64,000 nucleotides of DNA from Bacteroidales bacterium (GCA_017447815.1 JAFSMS010000001.1:1-64000); one strand, 5' to 3'. Numbered from the stretch's first letter, positions 49,078 through 58,751 are shown. Program-made: numbers and translations. Notes: generated from the letters alone by a model not told the origin.

Positions 49078-49749
49078 ATGGAAGCAAGTGAGAACACGAT
49101 TAAACTCTACTATAATACAGAAGTGGAAAGGCTGCAGATGCCCGAGTACGGCAGAAACGTGCTCAAGATGGTGGAGCAGCTGAAGGAAATTCCGGACCGT
49201 GAAAAGCGGACGGAACAGGCCTACGCCGTCATCAGGGCGATGGAAACCCTCAACCCGCTGGTCCACCAGCAGGAGAACTATTCCCAGAAACTCTGGGATC
49301 ACCTCTTCATCATCGCCGGGTACGACCTGGATGTGGACGCTCCTTTTCCCAAGCCCGAGCCGGAGGTGATCAACAGCCGTCCGGACCCGATTCCGCTCAA
49401 TACCAAGCCCATCCGGGCCCGCCATTATGGCCGGAACATCGAGAGCATCCTGGAACTGATCGCTTCGGAGCCGGAAGGGGAGACCAAGACGGCGATGATC
49501 CGTTCCCTGGCCATCTACATGCGGCAGCAGTACCTTATCTGGAACAAGGACACGGTGGCCGATGCCACCATCTTCCAGGATATCGAGCGGCTGTCCGGCG
49601 GTCGTGTCAAGGTCCCCGAAGGAATCGAACTGACAAAGATATCGGCCGAGGCTTCCTTCTCCCGGCCGGGGCTCAACCTGGGCTTCTCCGGTAACAAGGG
49701 AGGCAAGTTCAACCGGAATTTCCGGGGTAAAAACGGCAAGAAGAAATGA
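49078..49749 (+). CDS. DUF4290 protein
   Basis: A 223-residue soluble protein with the family's opening YNTEVERLQMPEYGRNV and the central W-NKDTVADATIFQDI region, ending in a basic, glycine-rich tail (GNKGGKFNRNFRGKNGKKK) that might bind nucleic acid. DUF4290 is a conserved Bacteroidetes family with no known function, commonly near cell-division or DNA genes. It overlaps the ftsK start by four bases, which supports co-translation. Confidence 0.88.
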   Translation: MEASENTIKLYYNTEVERLQMPEYGRNVLKMVEQLKEIPDREKRTEQAYAVIRAMETLNPLVHQQENYSQKLWDHLFIIAGYDLDVDAPFPKPEPEVINSRPDPIPLNTKPIRARHYGRNIESILELIASEPEGETKTAMIRSLAIYMRQQYLIWNKDTVADATIFQDIERLSGGRVKVPEGIELTKISAEASFSRPGLNLGFSGNKGGKFNRNFRGKNGKKK

Positions 49750-52145
49750 CGTCCCTCACCAAGTATTGGAATTCCCTTTCGGAGCGCAAACAGACAGGTA
49801 TCCGCTATGCGGGTATCTGTGTCGTATTTCTCATTACCCTCACCGTCATCATTTCGGTGGCCTCCTATCTGTTCACCTGGAGGCAGGACCAGAGTGCGCT
49901 CGGTGCGGCCGATGCCGCCGTTGAAAACGCGGCTGCCACTTCGGGCCTGTCCCTGGGGCATTTCCTGGTGACGGACAGTTTCGGACTGGCGTCGGTCTGT
50001 ATCATTGTATTCCTTTTGGCCTGGAGTGTCAAACTGCTCTGGAAAGAGAGTCCGATCCGTCTAAAAAAATGGTTCTACGGGCTGTTGACCCTCACTTTTC
50101 TGCTTTCCTGGATCCTGGCTTTCGTGAGTCTGCTGAACCCTGCCTGGGAGTTTGCCTTCGGCGGGGGACTCGGAGGCCGCTGCGGCGCCGCCGTCGTGGG
50201 CTTCTTGGTCGGGAAAGTGGGAGAAATCGTGACCGGAGTCCTGCTGCTCGTGCTGCTGGGCTGCTGGCTGTACTGCATGAGCGCCCGTTTCGCCGCCTTC
50301 CTGATGGCCAAAAAGCCGGAAATCCCCGAAGGTCCGGACCCGGCCGATGAGCTCCCGGTCGAAGTGACCGACACCCTTCCGGCCCAAGATGAGCCGCTTG
50401 TCGAACCGGCTCCCAAAAAGCCGCGTCCCAAGCGTGAAAAGCCTGAAAAAGTAGATTCTGACGGGGAGAGTACCGTAAGTGAAACCGAAGAAGAGGAGGA
50501 AGAGCCCGGCATCAATGTGATTACGGACGATACCCTGGAGCAGGAGGTGAAAGAACCCCTGAAGCCCATCGACAACCGGCTGGATCCGCCCGACGGGCTG
50601 CCCAAGTACAAAACCCCTTCCCTGGACATCCTGGGGGATTATGCCAATGCACGCCACGAGGTGTCGCAGGATGAACTCAGCCGCAACAACAACAAGATCC
50701 GTGCGACCCTGGCCAGTTACAAGATTCAGGTCCGCGACGTCACGGCCATCGTCGGGCCCACGGTGACGCTGTACAAAGTGTATCCGGCTCCCGGCGTGAA
50801 GATATCGGCCATCAAGCAGTTGCAGGAAGATATCGGCATTTCCCTCAATGCGAAGGGGGTGCGTATCACCACGCTGTCGGACTCCGTGGGAATCGAGGTG
50901 GCCAACGACAAGGCGTCGATGGTGCCCCTGAAGGCACTGCTTAACGATACGGCCTTCCGTGACAGCAAGGCCGAACTGCCCGTCGCCATCGGCTATACCA
51001 TTTCCCAGCAGGTGAAGGTCTTCGACCTGGCCGATGCGCCGCACCTTCTGGTGGCCGGTGCTACCAAGCAGGGTAAGTCCGTCGGCCTCAATGTGATTGT
51101 GGCATCACTGCTGTATTCCAAGCATCCTTCCGAACTCAAATTTGTCTTTGTGGACCCGAAGATGGTGGAATTCTCCTCCTATGCCAACCTCCTGCACCAC
51201 TACCTGGCCGTCCTGCCCAACGCCGTCAGCGAGCAGGAAGAGGCCGAGAAGGCCATCGTCAAGAACGCCAAGGACGCCGCCGCCATCCTCAATTCGCTCT
51301 GCGTGGAGATGGACGCCCGTTACGAACTCCTGTCCAAGGCCTATGTCAACAACATCAAGTTGTACAATTCCAAGTGGAAGGAGCATCACCTGCGGGCCGA
51401 CGAGGGACACCACTTCCTCCCGTACATCGTGGTCATCATCGACGAATACGCCGACCTTACCATGTCCGTAGGCTCCGGCCCCGAGTCCAAGGCCCTTGCC
51501 CGCAGCATCACCACTTCCGTCATCCGACTGGCCCAGAAGGGACGTGCCGCCGGCCTGCACTGCATCCTGGCCACCCAGCGCCCCACCGTGGATGTGATTA
51601 CCGGCCTGATCAAGGCCAATTTCCCCATGCGCATCGCGTTCCGCGTCACATCCCGCATCGATTCCTCCACCATCCTGGACCAGCCCGGGGCCGACAAACT
51701 GATCGGCCGGGGAGACATGCTCCTTTATACCGGCGTGGAGATGGAACGGGTCCAGTGCGCCTTCATCGGCAACGATGAAATTGTGGCCCTGACCAAGGCG
51801 GTAGGGGACCAGATCGGTTATCAGAAGAGTTACAATACGCCTTATTACCTTCCGGAACCGCCGGCTGCCGAAGGCGAGGAAAGCGGTGGCGGCATGGTGG
51901 ACATGAACAAGTTGGACGAGCGATTCGAAGAAGCCGCCCGGACGGTCGTGCTGAACCAAAGAGGCTCTACTTCCGACCTTCAGCGCAAACTTGGCATGGG
52001 TTATGCAAAAGCAGGAAGAGTGATGGACCAGTTGGAAGCTGCCGGCATTGTGGGCCCGCAAAACGGCTCCAAGCCCAGGGAAGTCCTCGTGAAGGACCTG
52101 GCAGAACTGGACGGGGTCCTGCAGCATTTCATGAACCCGGAATGA
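49746..52145 (+). CDS. ftsK: FtsK/SpoIIIE DNA translocase
   Basis: A 799-residue septal DNA pump. It has four or five N-terminal membrane segments (about residues 18-185), an acidic/proline linker (about 195-270), the alpha/beta motor with Walker A GATKQGKSVGLN (about 438) and Walker B VVIIDEYADL, and a C-terminal gamma winged helix (about 720-790; STSDLQRKLGMGYAKAGRVM) that reads polar DNA motifs. It moves the chromosome terminus through the closing septum and activates Xer recombination. It sits between DUF4290 and the LolA-like gene, with four-base overlaps on both sides. Confidence 0.97.
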   Translation: MTSLTKYWNSLSERKQTGIRYAGICVVFLITLTVIISVASYLFTWRQDQSALGAADAAVENAAATSGLSLGHFLVTDSFGLASVCIIVFLLAWSVKLLWKESPIRLKKWFYGLLTLTFLLSWILAFVSLLNPAWEFAFGGGLGGRCGAAVVGFLVGKVGEIVTGVLLLVLLGCWLYCMSARFAAFLMAKKPEIPEGPDPADELPVEVTDTLPAQDEPLVEPAPKKPRPKREKPEKVDSDGESTVSETEEEEEEPGINVITDDTLEQEVKEPLKPIDNRLDPPDGLPKYKTPSLDILGDYANARHEVSQDELSRNNNKIRATLASYKIQVRDVTAIVGPTVTLYKVYPAPGVKISAIKQLQEDIGISLNAKGVRITTLSDSVGIEVANDKASMVPLKALLNDTAFRDSKAELPVAIGYTISQQVKVFDLADAPHLLVAGATKQGKSVGLNVIVASLLYSKHPSELKFVFVDPKMVEFSSYANLLHHYLAVLPNAVSEQEEAEKAIVKNAKDAAAILNSLCVEMDARYELLSKAYVNNIKLYNSKWKEHHLRADEGHHFLPYIVVIIDEYADLTMSVGSGPESKALARSITTSVIRLAQKGRAAGLHCILATQRPTVDVITGLIKANFPMRIAFRVTSRIDSSTILDQPGADKLIGRGDMLLYTGVEMERVQCAFIGNDEIVALTKAVGDQIGYQKSYNTPYYLPEPPAAEGEESGGGMVDMNKLDERFEEAARTVVLNQRGSTSDLQRKLGMGYAKAGRVMDQLEAAGIVGPQNGSKPREVLVKDLAELDGVLQHFMNPE

Positions 52146-52669
52146 AAAGATTCTTAAGTATCACCGCATTTCTGCTGAGTTGCCTCTGCGTCGGCGCGCA
52201 GGGGAACATCCCTTTGCTGGACAAGGTGGAAGGACACCGGGTCCGTTTTCACTATACCTATTCCCTGTCCCGGCACGGCGGCGATTTTGCGCCCGTCACC
52301 GACGGGGAAGTCTGCGTGGAGGGGAATGCCTATCGGATGGAAGGCCTGGGCCTGACAGTCGTCAGCGACGGGAGCACCCGCTGGACCCTGGACGAATCGG
52401 CCGGGGAAATGGTGATCGAAAAAGTGGAAAAGGAAGACCTTTTCACCAATCCGGCCCTTTTCATCGCTTCCTACAAGAACTACCGGGACCAGATTCAGGT
52501 CAGCGCTTCCGGAGAGGATTTCCTGGATGTGACCCTCACTTTGGATGAGGAAACCCGCGCCCGTTTCCGGCTCAAGGACATTGTCTATGGCCAGCCGCAA
52601 GGAAAAAGCGATTTCTCGATGGACGGGAAATCGCTCTCAACGGACGTTGTTATAACCGATTTGCGTTAG
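52142..52669 (+). CDS. LolA-like periplasmic lipoprotein carrier
   Basis: A 175-residue exported protein (signal peptide about 1-20, GAQ) with the LolA-type half-barrel pattern (GEVCVEGNAYRMEGLG, then STRWTLDESAGEMVIE). Placement directly after ftsK with a four-base overlap is common in Bacteroidetes and supports the assignment. It would ferry lipoproteins from the inner to the outer membrane, which fits the many lipoproteins in this window. It converges with the FISUMP gene, their stop codons overlapping. Confidence 0.82.
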   Translation: MKRFLSITAFLLSCLCVGAQGNIPLLDKVEGHRVRFHYTYSLSRHGGDFAPVTDGEVCVEGNAYRMEGLGLTVVSDGSTRWTLDESAGEMVIEKVEKEDLFTNPALFIASYKNYRDQIQVSASGEDFLDVTLTLDEETRARFRLKDIVYGQPQGKSDFSMDGKSLSTDVVITDLR

Positions 52670-53634
52670 TCGCCTGACTCCTTGACGCAGCGGACCGTGA
52701 GGGCAAGGGAGGTTTTGCTTCCTTTGCCCTTCATGATGGTGGGCTCGTCCTCATAGATGTAGCGGAACACGCCCCATTCCTCGTCATCGTCTTCCATCTG
52801 GTCGGCCGTCCACCAGCAGGCATATTTCAGATAACCGAACATGGGGGCATCCTGGGACATGTCCATGTAGCCGACGGGGATGGCGTTGAACTTGCGGGCG
52901 TTGGTGATTTTCACTTCGGGCCAATAGGACCACATGTCCTTGTTCAGGAACTGGGCATCGACCATCAGGTCTCCGGAAACCGTTCCGAGAATGGAATCAA
53001 ACTCCAGGGCGGTGGGCAGGCGCCATCCTTCCGGGCAGGCTTTTACGGCTTCTTCCCAGGTGTAATACCGGCCGAAGACATCCGATACCACTTCACAGCC
53101 TTCGTAATCCACGCCGGACGACGTTCCGTAGAGATTCTGCCCCATCCAGGTGAGACCGCCGGCATTGAAGACGCTGTAGGCTTTGTCTCCCACGAGGATG
53201 ATTTGCTCGGATTCTTGACCGGTCAGCGCGGTCTCCGGCTCGATGACGGAGAAGGAGGTGGCGGTGGAGGTGCTGTAGTATTCGTCGTCCATGGAGAAAA
53301 TGTAGCAGGTGACCGTGTAGTTGCCCACGACATCGGACTTGACGGTGTAGGAAGGGTTGCTGGACATGACATCCCGGGTGAGGGTGTCTCTCGTTGCGCC
53401 GGTGATATGCCAGGCAACCCCCAGCTTGCCCCGGATGTCTTTGCCGTCAGAGGCGACCATGCGTGAAACGTCCAGGCTGAACGTCTGGACGGTGCCTTCC
53501 CTGACGAACGGGGTGGCGGTGTTGATGCTGAAAGCGCTCAGGGACGGGAGGGTGGTCTCCTCCTCAGTTTTTTTGCACGAAAAAACAGCAAGGACGGCGA
53601 CAAAAAACAGGAACAGTATGCTTATTTTTTTCAT
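52666..53634 (-). CDS. FISUMP-domain lipoprotein
   Basis: Start set at the ATG at 53634, which opens a lipoprotein signal (AVFSCKK); an upstream Met at 53649 is less likely. The 322-residue protein has an Ig-like/PKD-type N-terminal half (about 25-150). A FISUMP domain follows, with its typical GLTWMGQNLYG, then YYTWEEAVKACPEGWRLPTA (read in parts), W-SS/WWTAD and the terminal LTVRCVKE. These surface proteins are abundant in Bacteroidetes and Fibrobacter; function is not established. Confidence 0.8.
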   Translation of the reverse strand: MKKISILFLFFVAVLAVFSCKKTEEETTLPSLSAFSINTATPFVREGTVQTFSLDVSRMVASDGKDIRGKLGVAWHITGATRDTLTRDVMSSNPSYTVKSDVVGNYTVTCYIFSMDDEYYSTSTATSFSVIEPETALTGQESEQIILVGDKAYSVFNAGGLTWMGQNLYGTSSGVDYEGCEVVSDVFGRYYTWEEAVKACPEGWRLPTALEFDSILGTVSGDLMVDAQFLNKDMWSYWPEVKITNARKFNAIPVGYMDMSQDAPMFGYLKYACWWTADQMEDDDEEWGVFRYIYEDEPTIMKGKGSKTSLALTVRCVKESGD

Positions 53635-53699
53635 ATACAATCTTCTCAACCTACAAATATCGCTATTTTTTCGTAATTTTACGCAAATTTCTTGCCAAG

Positions 53700-54722
53700 A
53701 TGAAAAAACTCTTCCTGCTGTGTTTCCTTTGTCTGGCGCTGGGCTGCGTCCGGCAGGGAGACCACTATGTCCAGATTACCGGCTACGCACAAGGCGGCAC
53801 CTACTCGGTCAAACTGAATCTCAAGGGCGTGAACGTCCCGGTGGAGACGGTCCGGGACAGCATCGACGCCCTGCTCCTGCAGATTGATACAACCCTTTCC
53901 GGGTATAACAAAAAATCGCTCGTGGCCCGCTTCAACGCCGGGGAGAAAGTTCCCGCCACCCCTTTGTTCCTGGAAATGTACCGGCTCTCGCGACAGTATT
54001 GGGAGCGTTCGGAAGGCCTCGTGGACTGCGCGGCCGGCCCGCTTTACGACGCCTGGGGCTTCGGCTTCAAAAACAGCCGTTTCCCGTCCGAGGAGGAAGT
54101 TTCGGCCCTGCTGGAAAAGTGCGGCATGGGCCGCCTTCCGGCCGAATTGCCTGTAGAGGGCGGCTATGTGAACCCTGCAGCCCTCGGTTTTCCGCAACTC
54201 AATTACAATGCCATCGCCCAGGGGTACAGTTGCGACGTCATCGCCCGCTACCTGTACGGGATCGGCGTCAAGGACATGCTGGTGGATATCGGCGAAATCT
54301 GGTGCGACGGGGTCAATCCTTCCGGGAAAGAATGGGCCGTGGGCATCGACCGCCCTGTGGACCAGCCGGAGGAGGCGTCCGATGAACTGGACGGCGTGTG
54401 GACTTCCGGAGGCAGGGCCTGCGGCGTCGTGACGTCCGGAAATTATCGGAAATTCTATCTGAAAGACGGGCGTAAATATGCCCATACCATCCATCCCAAG
54501 ACCGGTTTCCCGGTTTCTCACAACCTGCTGAGCGCCACCGTCGTTTCGGCCGGCAGTGCGGCGGAGGCGGATGCGCTGGCCACCTGGTGCATGGTGCTGG
54601 GACTGGAATCGGCCAAGGCCCTTCTGCTGGACAGTCCCGGCCTGGAAGGCTATTTGATTTACGAGGATGCGACAGGGGAGATGAAGGAATGGGCCAGTCC
54701 CGGTTTTACATTGAGGCAATGA
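53700..54722 (+). CDS. apbE: FAD:protein FMN transferase (ApbE)
   Basis: A 340-residue lipoprotein candidate (ALGCVR, Cys17). ApbE features are GTYSVKL near the N-terminus, YNAIAQGYSCDVIARYL, VDIGEIWCDG in the metal/flavin-binding region, and HTIHPKTGFPV. ApbE attaches FMN covalently to Na+-translocating NQR or RNF subunits on the periplasmic side. It is transcribed alone, and its 3' end overlaps the convergent ComEC-like gene by 17 bases. Confidence 0.93.
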   Translation: MKKLFLLCFLCLALGCVRQGDHYVQITGYAQGGTYSVKLNLKGVNVPVETVRDSIDALLLQIDTTLSGYNKKSLVARFNAGEKVPATPLFLEMYRLSRQYWERSEGLVDCAAGPLYDAWGFGFKNSRFPSEEEVSALLEKCGMGRLPAELPVEGGYVNPAALGFPQLNYNAIAQGYSCDVIARYLYGIGVKDMLVDIGEIWCDGVNPSGKEWAVGIDRPVDQPEEASDELDGVWTSGGRACGVVTSGNYRKFYLKDGRKYAHTIHPKTGFPVSHNLLSATVVSAGSAAEADALATWCMVLGLESAKALLLDSPGLEGYLIYEDATGEMKEWASPGFTLRQ

Positions 54723-55785
54723 CCTCCAGCACAAACAGCAGCAGGCGGCACAGGCCGTCTGTTGTCGTTATCAGGAACTCCGGACAGGCTCCGAAAGCCG
54801 ACAGGCCGATGCTTGCCACGGACGCTCCCATCAGCAGGGTCGTGAGCGGAATGGCCAGAAGATTGGTAATGAGGAAGTAAACGGGGAAGGTATGGAAGCG
54901 CAACCAGGCCAGGGGAGCGGTGAAAACCTGGCAGGAGATGCTGAGGGCGGCCATGTTCCAGATGCGCCGGACGGGGTTTCGGGAACTGCCTTCGGGATAC
55001 CATTTTTCCAGGATGGGGAAGAGGAGAAAGATGCCGGCCATGGCCAGGTAGGACAGTTGGAAGCCCAGGCTGCGGATGGCCGCCGGGTCCAGGACCAGTT
55101 GTATCAGCAGGGCCAGGGCGAGCACCCTGACGGAGTTTCGCGGCCGCCCCGTGAGCCGGAGCGTTTCACCGATGGCGATGAACAGGAAGGCCCGGACGAT
55201 GGACGGGCCGGCTCCGGTCATGAGGGTGAAAAAGCCGGCCCCGGTCAGGATGGCCGCATACCGAATGCCCCGGGCGGTTCCCGTATGGCCGATGAGCTGC
55301 GACAACTTGTCGAAAATCAGATAGATAATGCCGATATGAAGCCCCGACAGGGCCAGGATATGCGAGGCCCCGCTCTCGCGGAAAACGGCCGTGGTTTCCC
55401 GCGAAAGGCCGCTCCGGTCTCCGGTGAGGAGGGCCCTCAGCAGGGGGGCGGTCCCGTCGTCCCGGAAAGGGATGGAACTGATGAGGCTCCGGAGTTTTTC
55501 CACGGCCCGGGCGGCCACGCTCTCGGGAATCAAGTGGATGGAAATGCCGGGCTGGGCGGCATTCCAGGCGCAGAAGATGCCCAGCATCAGGAAAGCCGCC
55601 GCCAGGACGGCGGCGCTGCCGGCCGGCGGCATGTGCACCAGGCGGCGGTAAAAAACGAAGGGAAGGATGAGCAGGATGAGCAGCAGGCAGGGGAGGGCGG
55701 GACCGGCTCCGGAGAGTCCTGTTCCTGCGATGACGCCTGCCGTAAAAGTGACGGACAGCGTTTCTATGCTTTTCGCCTCGACCAT
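54706..55785 (-). CDS. ComEC/Rec2-family membrane protein, short form
   Basis: Start set at the ATG at 55785; a GTG at 55821 lies within the ackA promoter and is less likely. The 359-residue protein has about ten hydrophobic segments and the ComEC competence-domain signatures LRALLTGDRSGL, GASHILALSGLHIGI and TGAGPSIVRAFLF. It lacks most of the N-terminal OB-like domain and the whole C-terminal metallo-beta-lactamase domain seen in full-length (~700-residue) ComEC. It probably forms a channel-like membrane core. Whether it still imports DNA is unclear. Confidence 0.8.
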   Translation of the reverse strand: MVEAKSIETLSVTFTAGVIAGTGLSGAGPALPCLLLILLILPFVFYRRLVHMPPAGSAAVLAAAFLMLGIFCAWNAAQPGISIHLIPESVAARAVEKLRSLISSIPFRDDGTAPLLRALLTGDRSGLSRETTAVFRESGASHILALSGLHIGIIYLIFDKLSQLIGHTGTARGIRYAAILTGAGFFTLMTGAGPSIVRAFLFIAIGETLRLTGRPRNSVRVLALALLIQLVLDPAAIRSLGFQLSYLAMAGIFLLFPILEKWYPEGSSRNPVRRIWNMAALSISCQVFTAPLAWLRFHTFPVYFLITNLLAIPLTTLLMGASVASIGLSAFGACPEFLITTTDGLCRLLLFVLEVIASM

Positions 55786-55810
55786 ACGTGCGAAATTAGC
55801 AATAATTTCG

Positions 55811-55818
55811 TATCTTTG
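55811..55818 (+). promoter_or_regulatory. -7 element of the ackA operon
   Basis: TATCTTTG, a perfect TAnnTTTG match, 42 bases before the ackA ATG at 55861. No TTTG is found at the -33 position. It is divergent from the ComEC-like gene. Confidence 0.5.
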
Positions 55819-55860
55819 CACGAATTATAGCGAAATATATTTTCACAACCACAATAAACC

Positions 55861-57075
55861 ATGATTATTCTCGTTATTAACTGCGGCAGCTCGTCCATCA
55901 AGTACCAGCTTCTGGACATGAAGAGCGACGACGTGTACGATATCATCGCCAAAGGTATCGCAGAAAAAATCGGCCTCCCTGCCGGTATTCTCCAGTATAG
56001 TCCTTCCGGAAAGGAAAAGATTGTGAAGGATGTCCCCATCGCCGACCACAAAGTGGGCATGCAACTCATCCTGGAAGCCCTCACGGACAAGGAAACCGGT
56101 GTCCTGAAGTCCTTGGAGGATATCGAGGCCGTCGGTCACCGCATCGTGCAGGGCGGCGATTTCTTTGCCGGCTCCGTCCTCGTGAACGACGATGTCCTGG
56201 AAAAGATCGCCTTCTGCGCCGACTTCGCCCCGCTCCACAACCCGGCCCACCTGCTGGGCATCCATGCCATGCAGGAGGTGCTTCCTTCCGTTCCGCAGGT
56301 AGTAACCTTCGACACCGCCTTCCATCAGACCATGCCGGCCTATGCCTATATGTACGGCCTTCCGTACGAATATTATGAGAAATACCGCGTACGCCGTTAC
56401 GGTGCCCACGGGACCTCCCATCAGTTCGTTGCCGGTGTCGGCGCCAAACTGGCCGGTCTGGACATAGCCAATTCCAAGATCATCACCTGCCACCTGGGGG
56501 CCGGCAGTTCCATCTGCGCCATCCAGAACGGCAAGTGCGTGGACACGTCCATGGGCTTCAGCCCGCTGGAAGGCATGATCATGGGCACCCGCGTCGGCAA
56601 TATCGACGCCAATGCCGTCATTTACCTGGAGAACAAACTGGGCGTCACCCCGGATGAGATGTCCGTCATCCTCAACCGCAAATCCGGCTTCCTGGGTATT
56701 TCCACCAAAACGTCCGACGCCCGCGAACTGGACCAGTTGGCAAGCAACGGAGACCCCAAGGCCAAACTCGTGTTCAAGAAGTTCACCTATGACATCATCA
56801 AGAACATCGGCTCCTATGTGGCGGCCATGAACGGGGTGGACCTTATCGTCTTCACCGGCGGCATCGGAGAGCACAACAGCCGCCTGCGCCGCCGTGTACT
56901 GGAGAACTTCTCCTACCTGGGCCTCAAGGTGGACTACGAAGCCAATGTCGCTTTCGAGCAGAACGCCATCATCACCACGGCGGATTCCAAGGTGAAGGCC
57001 GCCCTCATCTGCACCAACGAGGAACTGGTGATCGCCCGCGATACCATGCATTTAGTATTAGAAAATCAAGAATAA
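55861..57075 (+). CDS. ackA: Acetate kinase
   Basis: A 404-residue enzyme with the acetokinase N-terminus ILVINCGSSSIKY, the central AHGTSHQFV and HLGAGSSICAI blocks, and the C-terminal FTGGIGEHN. It interconverts acetyl phosphate + ADP and acetate + ATP. The NCGSSSxKY form indicates acetate rather than butyrate kinase (whose start is NPGSTSTK-like). It is followed four bases later by a phosphotransacylase gene and then tpiA, a fermentation operon. Confidence 0.96.
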   Translation: MIILVINCGSSSIKYQLLDMKSDDVYDIIAKGIAEKIGLPAGILQYSPSGKEKIVKDVPIADHKVGMQLILEALTDKETGVLKSLEDIEAVGHRIVQGGDFFAGSVLVNDDVLEKIAFCADFAPLHNPAHLLGIHAMQEVLPSVPQVVTFDTAFHQTMPAYAYMYGLPYEYYEKYRVRRYGAHGTSHQFVAGVGAKLAGLDIANSKIITCHLGAGSSICAIQNGKCVDTSMGFSPLEGMIMGTRVGNIDANAVIYLENKLGVTPDEMSVILNRKSGFLGISTKTSDARELDQLASNGDPKAKLVFKKFTYDIIKNIGSYVAAMNGVDLIVFTGGIGEHNSRLRRRVLENFSYLGLKVDYEANVAFEQNAIITTADSKVKAALICTNEELVIARDTMHLVLENQE

Positions 57076-57079
57076 AGTT

Positions 57080-57985
57080 ATGATCAGCAATTTTAACGAA
57101 CTGTTTGCCGAACTGAAATCCAACGGCATTTGCAAGAGAATGATCGCCGCCTGGGGCGTAGATTCCCACACCATCGAAGCGGCCTCCCTGGCCAGCGACA
57201 TGGGCTTTGTAAAAGTGACCCTGGTGGGAGATGCCGATTTGATTGCAGCGGTGTGCAAGGCCGGCAACATCGATATCGAAAAATTCAACATCGTCGATAT
57301 CAAGGACGAACTGAAGGCTGTGGCCGAGGCCGTCCGCATGGTCCATGACGGAGAGGGAGACGTCCTCATGAAGGGCCTCTGCTCCACGGACAAGTTCCTC
57401 CGCGCCATCCTGAACAAGGAAGTGGGCCTGCTGCCTCCGAAGGGGCTGCTCAGCCACGTGGGCGTAATCGAGAATCCCAATTACCACAAACTGATCTTCA
57501 TCACCGACATGGCCGTGATTCCTGCCCCGGACTTCCGTCAGAAGGTGAAGATGGCCGGCTTTGTGACGGGCGTGGCCCGCAGTTTCGGCATCGTGACGCC
57601 CAAGATCGCCTTCATCGCCGCTTCCGAGCAGATGCTGGACAGCATGCCTGCCTGCATCGAGGGTGCCATGCTGGCCAAGATGTGCGACCGCGGCCAGATC
57701 AAAGCCATCGGCGACGGTCCGCTGGCCCTGGATGTCGCCATCGATGAGGAATCCGTACAGATCAAGAAACTCAAGAGCCCCGTGGCCGGTGATGCCGACT
57801 GCCTGCTCTTCCCCAATATCGAGAGTGCCAACGTGTTCTGGAAAACCAACTCCAAACTGGCCAAGGGCGTCCGTCAGGCCGGTTTCCTGGTCGGTACCAA
57901 GGTTCCGTGCATCCTGGCTTCCCGTGCAGATTCCGTGGATGTGAAACTCAACTCCATCGCTTCTGCCGTAATGTCTGTTAAATAA
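57080..57985 (+). CDS. Phosphate acetyl/butyryltransferase
   Basis: A 301-residue enzyme of the PTA_PTB family. The length and sequence (GDVLMKGLCSTDKFLRAIL, FITDMAVIPAPD, GPLALDVAIDEES) resemble the short phosphate butyryltransferase branch rather than the ~340-residue classical Pta. Because it is coupled to acetate kinase, it most likely makes acetyl phosphate from acetyl-CoA, though butyryl-CoA could also be used. Cytoplasmic; located between ackA and tpiA. Confidence 0.88.
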   Translation: MISNFNELFAELKSNGICKRMIAAWGVDSHTIEAASLASDMGFVKVTLVGDADLIAAVCKAGNIDIEKFNIVDIKDELKAVAEAVRMVHDGEGDVLMKGLCSTDKFLRAILNKEVGLLPPKGLLSHVGVIENPNYHKLIFITDMAVIPAPDFRQKVKMAGFVTGVARSFGIVTPKIAFIAASEQMLDSMPACIEGAMLAKMCDRGQIKAIGDGPLALDVAIDEESVQIKKLKSPVAGDADCLLFPNIESANVFWKTNSKLAKGVRQAGFLVGTKVPCILASRADSVDVKLNSIASAVMSVK

Positions 57986-57995
57986 TATTTATAGA

Positions 57996-58751
57996 ATGAG
58001 AAAATTTATCGTAGCAGGGAACTGGAAAATGAACACCACTGTTCCCGAAGGTGTAGAACTTGCAAAAGCAGTCGTAGAAAAAGCGAAGGATATCCCCGCC
58101 AATGTCGAACTCGTCGTGGCTCCTCCGTTCACCCATCTGGCCTGCGTGGCCGATGTCCTGAAGGGCTCCAAGGTCCAACTCAGCGCCCAGAACTGCGCCG
58201 ATCATGAGAAAGGCGCCTACACCGGCGAGGTGGCCGTAGGCATGCTCACTTCCATCGGCTGCCAGTACACCATTCTCGGCCACTCCGAGCGCCGCCAGTA
58301 CTATGGCGAGACCGACGAGAAACTGGTCGTGAAAACCAAACTGGCCCTGGAGGCCGGTCTGAAAGTCATCCTCTGCGTGGGTGAAAACCTGGAAGAGCGC
58401 GAGGCCGGCAAGCACTTTGACGTAGTCACCGCCCAGACCAAGAATGTCCTCTACAACTTCACCGCCGAGGATATGAAGAACGTGGTCATCGCCTACGAGC
58501 CCGTCTGGGCCATCGGTACCGGCAAGACGGCCACTGCCGCCCAGGCCGAGGAAATCCACGCCTGCATCCGCAGCGTCATCGCCGAAAAATTCGGTGCCCA
58601 GGTGGCCGATGACATGACCATCCTCTACGGCGGCTCCTGCAAGCCTTCCAATGCCAAGGAACTCTTCGCCGAAAAGGACATCGACGGCGGCCTCATCGGC
58701 GGCGCCGCCCTCAAGGCCGAAGACTTCATCGGCATTGCTACGAGTTTCTGA
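57996..58751 (+). CDS. tpiA: Triosephosphate isomerase
   Basis: A 251-residue TIM barrel of standard length. The catalytic Lys is in GNWKMN (near residue 11), the catalytic His in LGHSERRQYYGE, and the catalytic Glu in AYEPVWAIGTGKTA; the phosphate-binding GGAALKAEDF is near the end. It interconverts dihydroxyacetone phosphate and glyceraldehyde 3-phosphate. It lies ten bases after the transacylase gene, so glycolysis and acetate production share one transcript. Confidence 0.97.
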   Translation: MRKFIVAGNWKMNTTVPEGVELAKAVVEKAKDIPANVELVVAPPFTHLACVADVLKGSKVQLSAQNCADHEKGAYTGEVAVGMLTSIGCQYTILGHSERRQYYGETDEKLVVKTKLALEAGLKVILCVGENLEEREAGKHFDVVTAQTKNVLYNFTAEDMKNVVIAYEPVWAIGTGKTATAAQAEEIHACIRSVIAEKFGAQVADDMTILYGGSCKPSNAKELFAEKDIDGGLIGGAALKAEDFIGIATSF

